A stretch of 64,000 bases of DNA from JBBRGK01 sp036741355 (GCA_036741355.1 DAINSK010000003.1:91406-155405); one strand, 5' to 3'. Shown: positions 43,546 through 52,904, counted from the stretch's first letter. Notes: generated from the sequence alone by a model not told the origin. Made by a program: numbers and translations.

Positions 43546-44037
43546 TTATTCCCGGCCGCATTCCGATCGCGCTAATGCATCCAGCGCCAGTACCCTTACG
43601 TCTTCGGGGATGCGGGTGGGCGCCGTTTGAGCATCGGGAGCCACCGACAGATCTGCCTCCAACTCCGCCACGTCGACCCAGCGCATGGTTGAGTCGGGCA
43701 GTCCGGCAGGTGGCGGAGATGACGGCCGGCAAAAGTAAATCATGTCGATGTGCTGGTGGAGCGGGCCGCTACCTTTGATGTCTTCGACCTGTATCGTTAC
43801 CGGCGCCGGTATCTCTCGTACGGTGCTCCATCCCCGTAATGGCCGGTATCCGAAGAGCTCGACCTTGAAGCCGGCCTCTTCCTCCACTTCCCGTAGAACG
43901 CACTGCACCGGATCTTCGTTCTCTTCGACATGACCGCCCATCGGCAGCCACAACCACTCTTTCCGGTGCCAGTGCAGGAGCACCCGGCCCCGCCAGACCA
44001 CGAATCCGGTAGCGGTAAAATGACGTTCGCCGGTCAC
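43546..44037 (-). CDS. NUDIX hydrolase
   Basis: The 163-aa protein has a full Nudix box of G-x5-E-x7-REUxEExGU form, GGHVEENEDPVQCVLREVEEEAGF. It hydrolyses a nucleoside diphosphate linked to another group; specificity is unknown. The ATG overlaps the lysS stop by 4 nt (ATGA), so the two are translationally coupled. Confidence 0.9.
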   Translation of the reverse strand: MTGERHFTATGFVVWRGRVLLHWHRKEWLWLPMGGHVEENEDPVQCVLREVEEEAGFKVELFGYRPLRGWSTVREIPAPVTIQVEDIKGSGPLHQHIDMIYFCRPSSPPPAGLPDSTMRWVDVAELEADLSVAPDAQTAPTRIPEDVRVLALDALARSECGRE

Positions 44038-45536
44038 AATTCATCATCCGAGCGGTCCTTGGTCCGCAGCTGCGGAAAGAGCAACACCTCGCGAATTGTG
44101 GGCTCGTTCAACAGCGCCATGCAGAGGCGGTCGATGCCGATGCCGAGGCCGCCCGCCGGCGGCATGCCGTGCTCGAGCGCCTGGAGGAAGTCTTCGTCGA
44201 CCATCTCGGTTTCGTCGTCGCCCCGTGCTCGCTGGGTTACCTGCCGCTCAAATCGCTCGCGTTGGTCGACGGGATCGTTCAATTCGCTATAGGCGTTGGC
44301 GATTTCGTAGCCGCCAACGAACGCTTCGAATCTCTCGACCAGGTTTGGGTCACCCGGCTTACGTTTGGCCAGGGGTGAAAGCTCAATCGGATAATCGATG
44401 ATGAACACGGGCTGCTGCAGTCGTGGCTGCACGAGCTCACTGAAAACCTCGTCTAATAACTTCCCCCAGCCAAGATCGGGCTTCGCATGGATCCCGTGGC
44501 CGGCCATCCACCCACGCAGGGCCCCCTCGTCGCGGTACCCCTCGAAGTCAATACCCGCGAGGTCGATCAGGGCGTTGCGCATCGTCATGCGCGCCCAAGG
44601 CGGTGTCAGATCGAGCAGGATTTCGCCGTGGGGAACCTGCAACGTACCCAGGACTTCCCGCGAAACCGTCGCTATGAGCTCCTCGACCATCCTGGCAACG
44701 TCGTGGTAATCCGCATACGCCTCGTAGCTCTCCATCATCGTGAACTCGGGGTTGTGCCAGGTATCTACCCCCTCGTTGCGAAAGATTCGCCCGATCTCGT
44801 AGATCTTGTCGAAGCCTCCAACCAACAGGCGCTTCAGGTGTAGCTCGAGTGAGATGCGCAGGAAACGCTCTTCATCGAGTGCGTGGAAGTGTGTCTTGAA
44901 AGGCCGCGCCGCGGCTCCGCCCGCCTCGACCTGCAACACCGGCGTCTCGACCTCGATGAATCCACGCGCGTCCATATACCGGCGGATCGTGGAGACTATG
45001 CGGCTGCGGTTCCTAAAGCGTTCGCGCGTTTCGTCACTCGACATAAGGTCCAGGTAGCGCTGCCGATACTTCAATTCGACGTCGATGATACCGCGCCACT
45101 TCTCCGGGGGCGGCTGCAGCGCCTTTGCGAGCACGACCAGCCCACGCGCCTCAAGGGTTGGTTCGCCCGTTCGAGTGCGAAACATTCGCCCCGAAACCTG
45201 AATGAAGTCGCCCAGGTCGAGCTCGCGAATAATGGCGAATTGCTGCTCTCCGAGGATCTCTTGTTTGCAATAGACCTGTAGCCGTCCGCTGCCGTCGTGG
45301 ATATCGATGAAGCTCACTTTCTTGCCCATGGAACGGGCGAGACGGATGCGGCCGCAGACAGCCGGGTCAATGCTCGCTTCGGCTTCACCGCTCTCGATTC
45401 GGTCGAGGAGCGCCAGCGCTTCCGCCGCGCTATGGGTGCAGCGGGCACGGGCAGGGTATGGGTCGATGCCCATAGCGCGCAGCTGCTCGGCCTTGGCCAG
45501 CCGCTGTCGGAACAGGTCTTCGTTTCGTTGGCTCAT
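44034..45536 (-). CDS. lysS: Lysyl-tRNA synthetase, class II
   Basis: The 500-aa enzyme has an N-terminal OB-fold anticodon-binding domain (VSFIDIHDGSGRLQV) and a class II catalytic core: motif 1 region GFIEVETPVLQ, motif 2 FRNEGVDTWHNPEFTMMES, motif 3 GLGIGIDRLCMAL. It charges tRNA-Lys. The ATG at 45536 is preferred to a GTG 12 codons earlier because GAGAGG lies before it. The nudix gene follows with a 4-nt overlap. Confidence 0.97.
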   Translation of the reverse strand: MSQRNEDLFRQRLAKAEQLRAMGIDPYPARARCTHSAAEALALLDRIESGEAEASIDPAVCGRIRLARSMGKKVSFIDIHDGSGRLQVYCKQEILGEQQFAIIRELDLGDFIQVSGRMFRTRTGEPTLEARGLVVLAKALQPPPEKWRGIIDVELKYRQRYLDLMSSDETRERFRNRSRIVSTIRRYMDARGFIEVETPVLQVEAGGAAARPFKTHFHALDEERFLRISLELHLKRLLVGGFDKIYEIGRIFRNEGVDTWHNPEFTMMESYEAYADYHDVARMVEELIATVSREVLGTLQVPHGEILLDLTPPWARMTMRNALIDLAGIDFEGYRDEGALRGWMAGHGIHAKPDLGWGKLLDEVFSELVQPRLQQPVFIIDYPIELSPLAKRKPGDPNLVERFEAFVGGYEIANAYSELNDPVDQRERFERQVTQRARGDDETEMVDEDFLQALEHGMPPAGGLGIGIDRLCMALLNEPTIREVLLFPQLRTKDRSDDEL

Positions 45537-45662
45537 TTCCCTCTCTTCAGGCAGATAGGGCGGCAGACTCACGCGGAGTCACAGGCAGGTCATAGAACGT
45601 GCATCAAAATAGCGAGGCCGGCACGCGCCGCCCCGCTACAGGCCGTGCCACCCATACCGCGA

Positions 45663-46136
45663 TTATTCGATACGTTTGACCGTGATCGTAATAGCCCCGG
45701 ATGGCGCCATCACCTGCACTTCATCGCCTATTTTTCGGCCCAGCAATGCTCTGCCGCATGGCGACTCGTTGCTGATCTTGCCTTTCAACGGGTTTGCCTC
45801 GGCGCTCCCCACGATGGTGTACTCTGCCTCGCTACCTGTTTTTTGCACCACCGTCACCGTGTTCCCAACACGAACACAGCCATCGTTCGCGCCCTGATGC
45901 TCCTCGATAAGAATGGCGCACGACAGCAGCTCTTCGAGCTCGCGAATCCGCCCCCCGATGAGCGACTGCTCGTTTTTGGCGTCTTCGTAATCTGCATTGT
46001 TCTGCTGGCGCGCTTCATCGCGCGCCTCGTGGATACGCTGCGCTACCTCCGGCCTGCGGACGTTACGCAGATGGTCGAGTTCCGCCGAAAACCGGGCGCG
46101 GCCGTCTCGCGTCATCGGCATGGCCTTGACTGTCAT
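45663..46136 (-). CDS. greA: GreA-family factor with altered catalytic tip
   Basis: The 157-aa protein is a two-domain Gre factor: N-terminal coiled coil (about 10-75) and a C-terminal FKBP-like domain (VTVVQKTGSEAEYTIVG, SPCGRALLGRKIGDEV). Aligned to E. coli GreA, the tip residues D41 and E44, which bind the Mg2+ used in transcript cleavage, are replaced by R43 and N46 (ARQQNNADY). It may therefore compete for the secondary channel rather than cleave, like Gfh1-type factors. The ATG at 46136 has AGGAG 6 nt upstream. Confidence 0.88.
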   Translation of the reverse strand: MTVKAMPMTRDGRARFSAELDHLRNVRRPEVAQRIHEARDEARQQNNADYEDAKNEQSLIGGRIRELEELLSCAILIEEHQGANDGCVRVGNTVTVVQKTGSEAEYTIVGSAEANPLKGKISNESPCGRALLGRKIGDEVQVMAPSGAITITVKRIE

Positions 46137-46412
46137 GGTCAACTCCTACTGGCCCATTGCCAGCCACTTAGCAAATGGACTGAGGCACGGTTTTCGCTCC
46201 CCAGTCCAGCCTGCCCGATGGCGGCGCAATCATACGATGGGCCCCAAACGGTGTCAACGAACGTCGCTTGCCGTGATGTGTCGATACTAATCCGTGATTC
46301 ACAAGGGTGCGGATGTTAGAATCGTGTAACCTCCTCGCTTCTGCATCTGCGAAGCAGGCACATGAGTGCCGGCAGGCTGCAACGATGACGAATCCTCTAT
46401 TGGAGCGGTCAA

Positions 46413-48164
46413 TTGAGCCGTCGATCACCGGGACCGCTGATGTCCAGGACTGGCAGCCAGTCACGGTCCGGGATCGGCTCCAAAGGAAATCGCCGGCCGT
46501 TATTGTTCGTCGGCGGTGGTGCTGTTCTCGCTCTGCTGATCATCGTGTTTGCTTTTTCTCGCTGCGGCGGCGGGAGCTCCGGCCAGGCCGCGGAGTGCGC
46601 GGGCAAGGCTCCTACCCCTCCACCGGGGTATTCGTACGCCAGTAAGTGTTATTCGCCCCTGAAAGAGTTTGCCGGTAAACGCGGGTCGCTCAGCATCCCG
46701 CTGACAGATAAGTCGAGCAACCGCGGCCTGACGCTATTCAGCCATGACAGTGGCGCCTGGAAACCGATCGGACCGGTGCAGGTTTCCGCCGACGCGACCT
46801 CGGCGGTCGTCGCCTCAGCGATCGACATCCCGAAAACGTTCGCCGTCCTCCGTAGAACGGGAGGCGATTTTCAGGTCTTCGGCGACTTACCGCCAAATAG
46901 CGCACCATCCGCGGATGCATCGCGGTTACTCACCGAAGCGATCCCAGTGGCGTATGCACCTACAGCCGATGGCGGCATTAGCGGCGGCCCTCTAACGAGA
47001 CCGGTTGGCGCTGGGTATGGCCTGATGCCCGCCGTCGCAGCGCCGCCAGGCGGCACCGAAGCCCAGGCCATCGATACGATCCTGAGCGACACGAATCGAC
47101 TCAACGCGCACGTCGAACGGATTGCAGCCGAGGTCGACCGGAACCAGTACGACGGTATCGTCATCGATTACGGCAGCGTCAACCCGAGCCTCAAAACGAA
47201 CTTCACGACATTTGTTCAGGCGCTCGCCACTCGGCTGCACGCATCAAAGAAGCGGTTGGTGTTGCGATTGCCTCTGCCGCGCCGCGAAGGCACGAACTGG
47301 AACACGCTCGCGTACGATTGGCCCGCTATCGGTAAATCCGCGGACAACGTCATCCTGGCGGCGGAACACGACCAATCAATTTATCGGCAGCGTGTGCCCG
47401 AAGCTGTTAAATACCTCGTCGGCCAGGTTGGTGATTCCCGCAAGCTCGTTCTGGAAATCACCCCTCTTTCCGAAGAGAAGTCCGACCAGGGGCAGATCCG
47501 GCTGTTGAGCACGCTCGAAGCCCTCAGTATCGCCGGACAGATTACGGTCAGGGATGGCAATACGGTTGGTTCTGGGACCGACGTCGTGGTGTCGGCCGAC
47601 AACGTGAACCGCGAAAATGGCAGCGGACCGCAGTGGACGCCTCAGGGCGTCGTGTCGTTCCAGTACCGCAGCGGCGACCAACAACGCACCGTTTGGATTG
47701 AGAACCTGTTCAGCGTGGGTTATAAGCTGGAGTTGATCCAGTTCTACAAGCTCGGTGGGGCCTCGGTAGACAACGCCACTGCGGACCCCGCGGTCACCAA
47801 CATCTGGCCTGCAATCGATCAGTATCAGTCCACGAGCTCCCCCCTCCTCCAACAGCCGAATCCTCAGTCGCTGCGTCCTCAATGGCTCGCAGATGGCAGG
47901 CCGATTCCGGATGCCGGCAACAGGGCCCAGATTACCTGGCGCGCCCCCGACCAGCCCGGCAAATACACTCTGACGGTGGTCGTCAGCGACGGAACGATGC
48001 GCGTTGCCGACTCCACGACCGTGGATGCGCGTGCTGCCGTTCCCGGTGCGACGCCTGGACCGACTCCACGCGCCGGTGCCAGTGTTCCATCCGTACGACC
48101 AACGCAAACATCAACTCGTCCTGCGGCGGCCCCAAGCCGAGCGCCGTCTTCCCCTCCACGCTGA
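46413..48164 (+). CDS. Membrane-anchored GH18-like (TIM-barrel) protein, possibly inactive
   Basis: The 583-aa protein has a membrane anchor (about 30-49), a cysteine-containing Pro-rich stretch, a domain resembling chitinase-like GH18, and a long Pro/Thr/Ser-rich tail. At 246-254 it reads YDGIVIDYG, the GH18 DGxDxDxE strand with the catalytic Glu replaced by Gly. It could be a peptidoglycan- or glycan-binding pseudoenzyme, like spore-cortex SleL relatives. The start is TTG at 46413 with GGAG 8 nt before; ATG at 46440 is an alternative. Confidence 0.7.
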   Translation: MSRRSPGPLMSRTGSQSRSGIGSKGNRRPLLFVGGGAVLALLIIVFAFSRCGGGSSGQAAECAGKAPTPPPGYSYASKCYSPLKEFAGKRGSLSIPLTDKSSNRGLTLFSHDSGAWKPIGPVQVSADATSAVVASAIDIPKTFAVLRRTGGDFQVFGDLPPNSAPSADASRLLTEAIPVAYAPTADGGISGGPLTRPVGAGYGLMPAVAAPPGGTEAQAIDTILSDTNRLNAHVERIAAEVDRNQYDGIVIDYGSVNPSLKTNFTTFVQALATRLHASKKRLVLRLPLPRREGTNWNTLAYDWPAIGKSADNVILAAEHDQSIYRQRVPEAVKYLVGQVGDSRKLVLEITPLSEEKSDQGQIRLLSTLEALSIAGQITVRDGNTVGSGTDVVVSADNVNRENGSGPQWTPQGVVSFQYRSGDQQRTVWIENLFSVGYKLELIQFYKLGGASVDNATADPAVTNIWPAIDQYQSTSSPLLQQPNPQSLRPQWLADGRPIPDAGNRAQITWRAPDQPGKYTLTVVVSDGTMRVADSTTVDARAAVPGATPGPTPRAGASVPSVRPTQTSTRPAAAPSRAPSSPPR

Positions 48165-48185
48165 CGCTGAGTCGAGCAGGCCGGT

Positions 48186-48752
48186 ATGCGCGTCATCGCA
48201 GGCGAAGCCCGGGGCCGGATATTACATGGGCCGAAATCGGCGGGCACGCGACCTACTTCGGACCTCGTGCGCGGCGCTGTCTTTTCGATGCTCGAATCGC
48301 GCGGAGCATCGTTTACGCGTGTGCTGGATCTGTTTGCAGGTACGGGCGCTCTTGGCATAGAGGCGCTGAGCCGCGGCGCCGATTGGGCCGATTTCATTGA
48401 AAGCGACCGCGCCGCCTGCGGAGTGATCGCAGCTAATCTCGTCAGCACCGGTTTCCAACAGCGCGCGGCCGTCGTCTGTGCGACCCTGCCTGTCGCACTG
48501 ATGCGCGTGCGGGGTTCGTACGGTCTAATCTTTGTCGACCCGCCGTACGGTTTGGACAATTTCTCCGCGGTCTGGGTTCGGCTGCGGGAGAGCGGGACCA
48601 TCGACCCCGAAACCACTATCGCCTACGAGCACAGCCGCCGTACGATTCCTCCGGAGCGTTGCGGTCCGCTGCCGCGCATTGTCACACGGGCCCACGGGAC
48701 CACGGCCGTGAGCCTCTACTACGCCGGCGAACCGGAAACCCGCGACCCCTAA
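48186..48752 (+). CDS. rsmD: 16S rRNA m2G966 methyltransferase RsmD
   Basis: The 188-aa SAM-dependent methyltransferase has VIAGEARGR at the N-terminus, RPTSDLVRGAVFSML, SAM loop LDLFAGTGALGIEALSRGA and catalytic DPPYG. It modifies G966 of 16S rRNA. The gene order rsmD-coaD is very common in bacteria and supports the calls. coaD begins 10 bp after its stop. Confidence 0.93.
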   Translation: MRVIAGEARGRILHGPKSAGTRPTSDLVRGAVFSMLESRGASFTRVLDLFAGTGALGIEALSRGADWADFIESDRAACGVIAANLVSTGFQQRAAVVCATLPVALMRVRGSYGLIFVDPPYGLDNFSAVWVRLRESGTIDPETTIAYEHSRRTIPPERCGPLPRIVTRAHGTTAVSLYYAGEPETRDP

Positions 48753-48762
48753 GGAGCGTCTT

Positions 48763-49239
48763 TTGACGATCGCTATCTATCCTGGCAGGTTCGATCCGGT
48801 GACGAACGGCCATCTCGACATCGTCCGGAGGGCTGTGAAGCTCTTTGGCGTGGTCATTGTCGGTGTCGCCGCGAGCAGGTCGGCGGTCTTCACTATCGAT
48901 GAGCGAGTTAAACTCTTCCGTCAGGCTGTGGCAGATCAGCCAAACGTGAGCGTAAAGCCCATTCCGGGACTCACCGTCGATTTTGCTATCGAGCATGGCG
49001 CAACTGTGCTGGTTCGCGGCATCCGCGCGGTTACGGATTTCGAGGCAGAGATCGACATGGCGTTGATGAACAAGAAGATGGTTCCCGAAATCGAATCCGT
49101 GTATCTTATGACCAGTCTCGAATATCTCTATGTCCGCGCAAGTCTCATCCGGGAAATAACGGGCCTGGGCCGTGACCCGTCCGAGTTTGTTCCGGCACAC
49201 GTTGTCCGTGCCCTCAAAGAAAAATTCGCCATCACGTAA
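48763..49239 (+). CDS. coaD: Phosphopantetheine adenylyltransferase
   Basis: The 158-aa enzyme is full length. It has the nucleotidyltransferase motif YPGRFDPVTNGHLDI with the T/HxGH element, VRGIRAVTDFEAEIDMA and a C-terminal EITGLGRDPSEFVP. It converts 4'-phosphopantetheine and ATP to dephospho-CoA. The start is TTG with AAGGAG 7 nt upstream. The next gene overlaps it. Confidence 0.96.
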   Translation: MTIAIYPGRFDPVTNGHLDIVRRAVKLFGVVIVGVAASRSAVFTIDERVKLFRQAVADQPNVSVKPIPGLTVDFAIEHGATVLVRGIRAVTDFEAEIDMALMNKKMVPEIESVYLMTSLEYLYVRASLIREITGLGRDPSEFVPAHVVRALKEKFAIT

Positions 49240-49795
49240 AGACGATCGCACAGCCCGGGAGGTAGGCGCCGTCGATATCCTTCATCTGCTGGACCAGCTC
49301 GAAGAAGAGGTCGCCTCAGCGCGCAAATTGCCCATGGGCGGCGGGGTGCTTGTCGATCGCAAGCGGATGTTGGAACTGGTCGACCAGTTGCGAGTGGCGA
49401 TTCCGGCGAACATTCGCCAGGCGCGCGACGTCATGCAGAGTCGCGAAAAGACTCTGACCGATGCCGACAACGAAGCCCGCCGGATCTTCGCTGCGGCCCA
49501 CCAAGAAGCCCAACGCCTGGTCGCCGATGATGCAATCACGCGCGAGGCACGGTCACTTGCGGAGCGCACGCAACGAGAGGCGCAGGTGCAGGCGCACAGC
49601 ACGTTGCGGGAAGCCCAGCAGCAGGCTGAACAAGAGTTGGCCCAAGCTAAACAAACGGCCCGCCAACAGGTTGAAGACGCCGATCAGTACACGCTGGCCG
49701 TTCTTACCCGCATGGACAAGCAGATTTCTGCTTTCCTCGGCAATGTCCGACAGAGCATTGAGGCCCTTCAGGGCGATGGGGGCAATGAACAGTAG
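49208..49795 (+). CDS. SepIVA/DivIVA-like coiled-coil protein
   Basis: The 195-aa protein has a family-typical VDILHLLDQLEEEVASARKLPMGGGVLVDRKRMLELVDQLR start and then a long Glu/Gln/Ala coiled coil (about 75-180). Similar proteins follow coaD in actinobacteria, where SepIVA is a septation/cell-envelope factor. The start is uncertain; a GTG inside the end of coaD (30-nt overlap) is used because no in-frame start codon lies nearer the conserved core. It has no membrane span. Confidence 0.7.
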   Translation: MPSKKNSPSRKDDRTAREVGAVDILHLLDQLEEEVASARKLPMGGGVLVDRKRMLELVDQLRVAIPANIRQARDVMQSREKTLTDADNEARRIFAAAHQEAQRLVADDAITREARSLAERTQREAQVQAHSTLREAQQQAEQELAQAKQTARQQVEDADQYTLAVLTRMDKQISAFLGNVRQSIEALQGDGGNEQ

Positions 49796-49867
49796 GCGGG
49801 CCGTCTATCCGCAGCACTGTTCCACGCCACTGGCCATAGCCCCAACGACTGCCGACCGCCGACTGCT

Positions 49868-52336
49868 TCACTCCACCACGACATTCAAGAGGCGGCCGGG
49901 CACGTACACGATCCGCGCGATGGCATGTCCGTCCAATTGGGCCTGGACACGGTCGCTCGCGAGTGCCATCTCGCGCACGGTAGCCTCGGCGGCGTCCGCG
50001 GGAACCGTAAGCCGGTCCCGCAACTTTCCGTTCACCTGAACGGCTACAACCACGACGTCGTCGGCTGCAAGCCCGGCATCAAACGCCGGCCAGCTCTGCT
50101 GGTGAATCGAATACGGGCGCCCGCGTTGCTCCCACAGCTCCTCCGCGAAGTGGGGTGCGGAGGGGGCAATCAGGAGCAGCAAGGTGTCGATCGCTTTAGA
50201 CCAGGTCGCCCCTTCAATTCCCGACTCACGCGCCTTGGTCAGGCCGTTGGTGTACTCCATCAATGCCGCAATCATGGTGTTGAAACGCATGACGTCGATA
50301 TCGTCGCCAACCCGCTTGATTGTTTTGTGCGTCAGTCGTTGCAGGTCGCGTACCACTCCAGCATCAACGCTTCCAGACGGGGCAGGCTCGTGCACCAGCC
50401 TCCAGACGCGATTCAGCCAGCGACTGACGCCGTCGATCCCTTGCATGTTGTACGGCCCGCCTTCGCTCCACGGTCCGATAAACATCAGGTAGCAGCGCAC
50501 TGCATCGGCCCCGTAGCGAGCAACCTGGTTGTCGGGGTTGAGAACGTTCCCGCGCGACTTGCTCATCTTCCTCTGGCCGTCAGCACCCAGGATCATCCCC
50601 TGGTTGAACAGCCGTGTAAACGGCTCTTCGTTCTCCGTCAATCCCAGGTCCTTCATGGCCTTTGTCCAGAAGCGTGAGTACATCAGGTGCAGGATCGCGT
50701 GTTCGATTCCGCCCGTATACTGCGCGACCGGCAGCCAGTCTCTGGCCGCAGCCTGGTCAAACGGCGCGGAATCGTCGTGCGGGCTCAAGTAGCGATACCA
50801 GTACCATGACGAGTCGACGAAACAGTCCATGGTGTCGGTTTCGCGCTCCGCCGGTCCCCCGCACTTCGGGCAGCTCACGTAGCGAAACTTGTGGTGGAAC
50901 TTCAAAGGCGACTCGCCGGTGGGCAAAAATTCCGCGTCATCTGGCAGCAGTACCGGCAGGTCGGCCTCGGGCACCGGCACGGCGCCGTCTGTGGGGCAGT
51001 AAATGATCGGGATCGGTGTGCCCCAGTACCGCTGGCGGCTGATCAGCCAGTCGCGTAGCCGGTAGGTTACAGCAGCACTACCGATCCCCTCACGTTCGGC
51101 ATACTCCGTGATCGCACGCTTCGCGACGTCTTCGGCCAGACCATCAAACGACCCCGAGTTGAGGGTGGCCTCGCCATGGGTGATCGCACGGGTGTAACGA
51201 GAGCCGTTGCCTTCCAGCACCGAAAAGACCGGCCGAATCTCAATTGCATACTTCGTTGCGAACTCAAAGTCGCGCTGGTCATGTGCGGGAACCGCCATTA
51301 TCGCCCCGGTGCCGTATCCCATCAGCACGTAGTCGGCGATATACACGGGGATCTGCTCGCCGTTGAAGCGGTTTATGCAGAATCCGCCCGTGAACACACC
51401 GGTCTTCTCTTTGTCAACGGCGCTGCGCTCGATTTCGGTCTCTCGAGTGGCGCCTTCCACGTACGCCTCTACTTCAGCCCGCCGATCGGGTGTCGTGATC
51501 TCCGCGACCAGCGGATGCTCGGGGGCGAGGACCATGAAGGTCGCGCCGAAAACCGTGTCGGGCCGGGTCGTAAAGACGCGCAGCGGCCTCTGCGTTCCGT
51601 CCGCCAACAACGCAGTGAACTCCAAATCGGCCCCTTCACTACGACCGATCCAGTTCCGTTGCATTGTCATAACGTGTTCCGGCCATTCGAGCCCGTCGAA
51701 ATTCAACAAACGATCGGCGAACTTGGTAATCCGCAGAAACCACTGCTCCAGATCCCGCTTAATAACCGGCGTATCGCAGCGCTCGCAGGTACGTTTTTCC
51801 CCTATCACCTGCTCGCGGGCGAGGGTGGTATTGCAGTTCGGACACCAGTCCACTGCCGCCATCTGGCGGTAGGCAAGACCTTGCTTCAAAAACTGAAGGA
51901 AGAACCATTGATTCCAGCGGTAGTATTCTGGCAGGCAAGTATCCACTTCGCGCGACCAATCGAACATGGCGCCCATGGTGCGGAACTGGTCTCGCATGCG
52001 ACCGATGTTGGCGAGCGTCCAGGTGAGCGGATGGATCTTGTTCTTGATCGCCGCGTTCTCCGCGGGCAGCCCGAACGCGTCGAAGCCCATCGGAAACAGC
52101 ACGTTGTAGCCGCGCATGCGTAGGTAGCGCGCGCCCGCGTCCGCCGGCGCCTCCGCGTACCAGTGACCGAGATGCAGGTCGCCGGAAGGGTACGGGAACA
52201 TGGTCAGGAAGTAGTACTTAGGGCGCGGGTCGTCGTCGACCGTCCGGTATAGACCGTCCCGCTCCCAGCGCTGCTGCCATTTAGGTTCGATGTCGCCCGG
52301 TTTGTAACGGCCTATATCTCGTGCTTGCTTTGCCAT
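49868..52336 (-). CDS. leuS: Leucyl-tRNA synthetase
   Basis: The 822-aa class I synthetase has HIGH-type GDLHLGHW, a zinc-type CPNC/CERC module, the editing CP1 domain (TTRPDTVFGATFMVLAPEHPL, VPAHDQRDFEFA) and KMSKS in QRKMSKSRGNV. It attaches leucine and edits mischarged products. The ATG at 52336 was chosen because an upstream in-frame extension would run into the transcription terminator of the T-box leader. The gene is preceded by a leucine T-box riboswitch. Confidence 0.97.
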   Translation of the reverse strand: MAKQARDIGRYKPGDIEPKWQQRWERDGLYRTVDDDPRPKYYFLTMFPYPSGDLHLGHWYAEAPADAGARYLRMRGYNVLFPMGFDAFGLPAENAAIKNKIHPLTWTLANIGRMRDQFRTMGAMFDWSREVDTCLPEYYRWNQWFFLQFLKQGLAYRQMAAVDWCPNCNTTLAREQVIGEKRTCERCDTPVIKRDLEQWFLRITKFADRLLNFDGLEWPEHVMTMQRNWIGRSEGADLEFTALLADGTQRPLRVFTTRPDTVFGATFMVLAPEHPLVAEITTPDRRAEVEAYVEGATRETEIERSAVDKEKTGVFTGGFCINRFNGEQIPVYIADYVLMGYGTGAIMAVPAHDQRDFEFATKYAIEIRPVFSVLEGNGSRYTRAITHGEATLNSGSFDGLAEDVAKRAITEYAEREGIGSAAVTYRLRDWLISRQRYWGTPIPIIYCPTDGAVPVPEADLPVLLPDDAEFLPTGESPLKFHHKFRYVSCPKCGGPAERETDTMDCFVDSSWYWYRYLSPHDDSAPFDQAAARDWLPVAQYTGGIEHAILHLMYSRFWTKAMKDLGLTENEEPFTRLFNQGMILGADGQRKMSKSRGNVLNPDNQVARYGADAVRCYLMFIGPWSEGGPYNMQGIDGVSRWLNRVWRLVHEPAPSGSVDAGVVRDLQRLTHKTIKRVGDDIDVMRFNTMIAALMEYTNGLTKARESGIEGATWSKAIDTLLLLIAPSAPHFAEELWEQRGRPYSIHQQSWPAFDAGLAADDVVVVAVQVNGKLRDRLTVPADAAEATVREMALASDRVQAQLDGHAIARIVYVPGRLLNVVVE

Positions 52337-52360
52337 CGCCCTCACCCAAATCTGCCGAAC

Positions 52361-52392
52361 AAAAAACCCTCCGTCCACTCAGGGACGGAGGG
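52361..52392 (-). terminator. Intrinsic terminator of the leuS T-box
   Basis: A 10-bp perfect GC-rich stem (CCCTCCGTCC / GGACGGAGGG, loop CTGAGT) is followed by TTTTTT. It lies 24 bp before the leuS ATG and competes with the antiterminator that includes the T-box sequence. Confidence 0.9.
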
Positions 52393-52625
52393 CATAAGCG
52401 CCTTACTCCGCGGTACCACCCTGGTTGGTCCCTGCGCTCCGAATTCGAACCGGAGACGTCTCGCTGAAACCCGCCTTTGGGGGCGCGATAACGGGCGCTA
52501 CCCGTCGGCCGCTACCCTGCCTACCGGCAGATTCACGACCGCCACTCCCAGGCGAGTTCGGCCCCGGTGCCGCTTTGCACCACCCAACGGCTCTCTGCTG
52601 AAGGGACCTACTACTCCTGATCAGC
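52361..52625 (-). ncRNA. T-box riboswitch, leucine (leuS leader)
   Basis: Reading the minus strand, the leader has a GAGTAGTAGG-type start, an AGAGAG / GGTGGTGCAAAG Stem I apical region, a specifier segment GAACTCGCC with a CTC (Leu) codon, the invariant T-box AGGGTGGTACCGCGG (52422-52408), and a terminator. Complementary GGTCCCT (52614-52608) and AGGGACC (52433-52427) bracket the region. Uncharged tRNA-Leu is expected to pair and favour antitermination, raising leuS expression when leucine is scarce. The extent of Stem I is approximate. Confidence 0.9.
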
Positions 52626-52664
52626 GCGTATTCTTGTCTATTCCTCTGGTCCTGCATGCGCCGG

Positions 52665-52737
52665 TGGAGGTGAGGGGATTCGAACCCCTTACCTCAACAC
52701 TGCCAGTGTTGCGCTCTCCCGATTGAGCTACACCCCC
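52665..52737 (-). tRNA. tRNA-Ala(GGC)
   Basis: It is 73 nt without an encoded CCA. The acceptor stem is 7 bp and contains the G3-U70 pair that AlaRS recognises, with discriminator A73. The D-arm GCTCAATCGGGAGAGC, anticodon loop CTGGCAG with anticodon GGC, and T-arm GGTTCGAATCC are all intact. It lies 40 nt upstream of the leuS T-box on the same strand, so it may share a promoter. Confidence 0.95.
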
Positions 52738-52904
52738 GATGCCCGAAAATCGTATCAAAACGGCTGTCCGGCGGCAAGCTGTTGGTGAGGTGGCGCGGTT
52801 CCAACGGGCTAACGCACGGCTTGACAGGCACTTCCAGCGGCGCGGATGATCCGGACTGCCCGCCGGTGGAACCTCGTGGCCGGCAAGCTGAAAGGAGGAC
52901 AACA

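Noticed and set aside
49840..49867. CGACTGCCGACCGCCGACTGC string near the leuS stop, similar to a string near 4842
   Set aside because: Short, simple trinucleotide-like similarity without a clear repeat boundary.
52460..52490. Second tRNA suggested by a GGTTCGAATTC T-loop-like string
   Set aside because: It lies inside the T-box leader and no acceptor or anticodon arms surround it.
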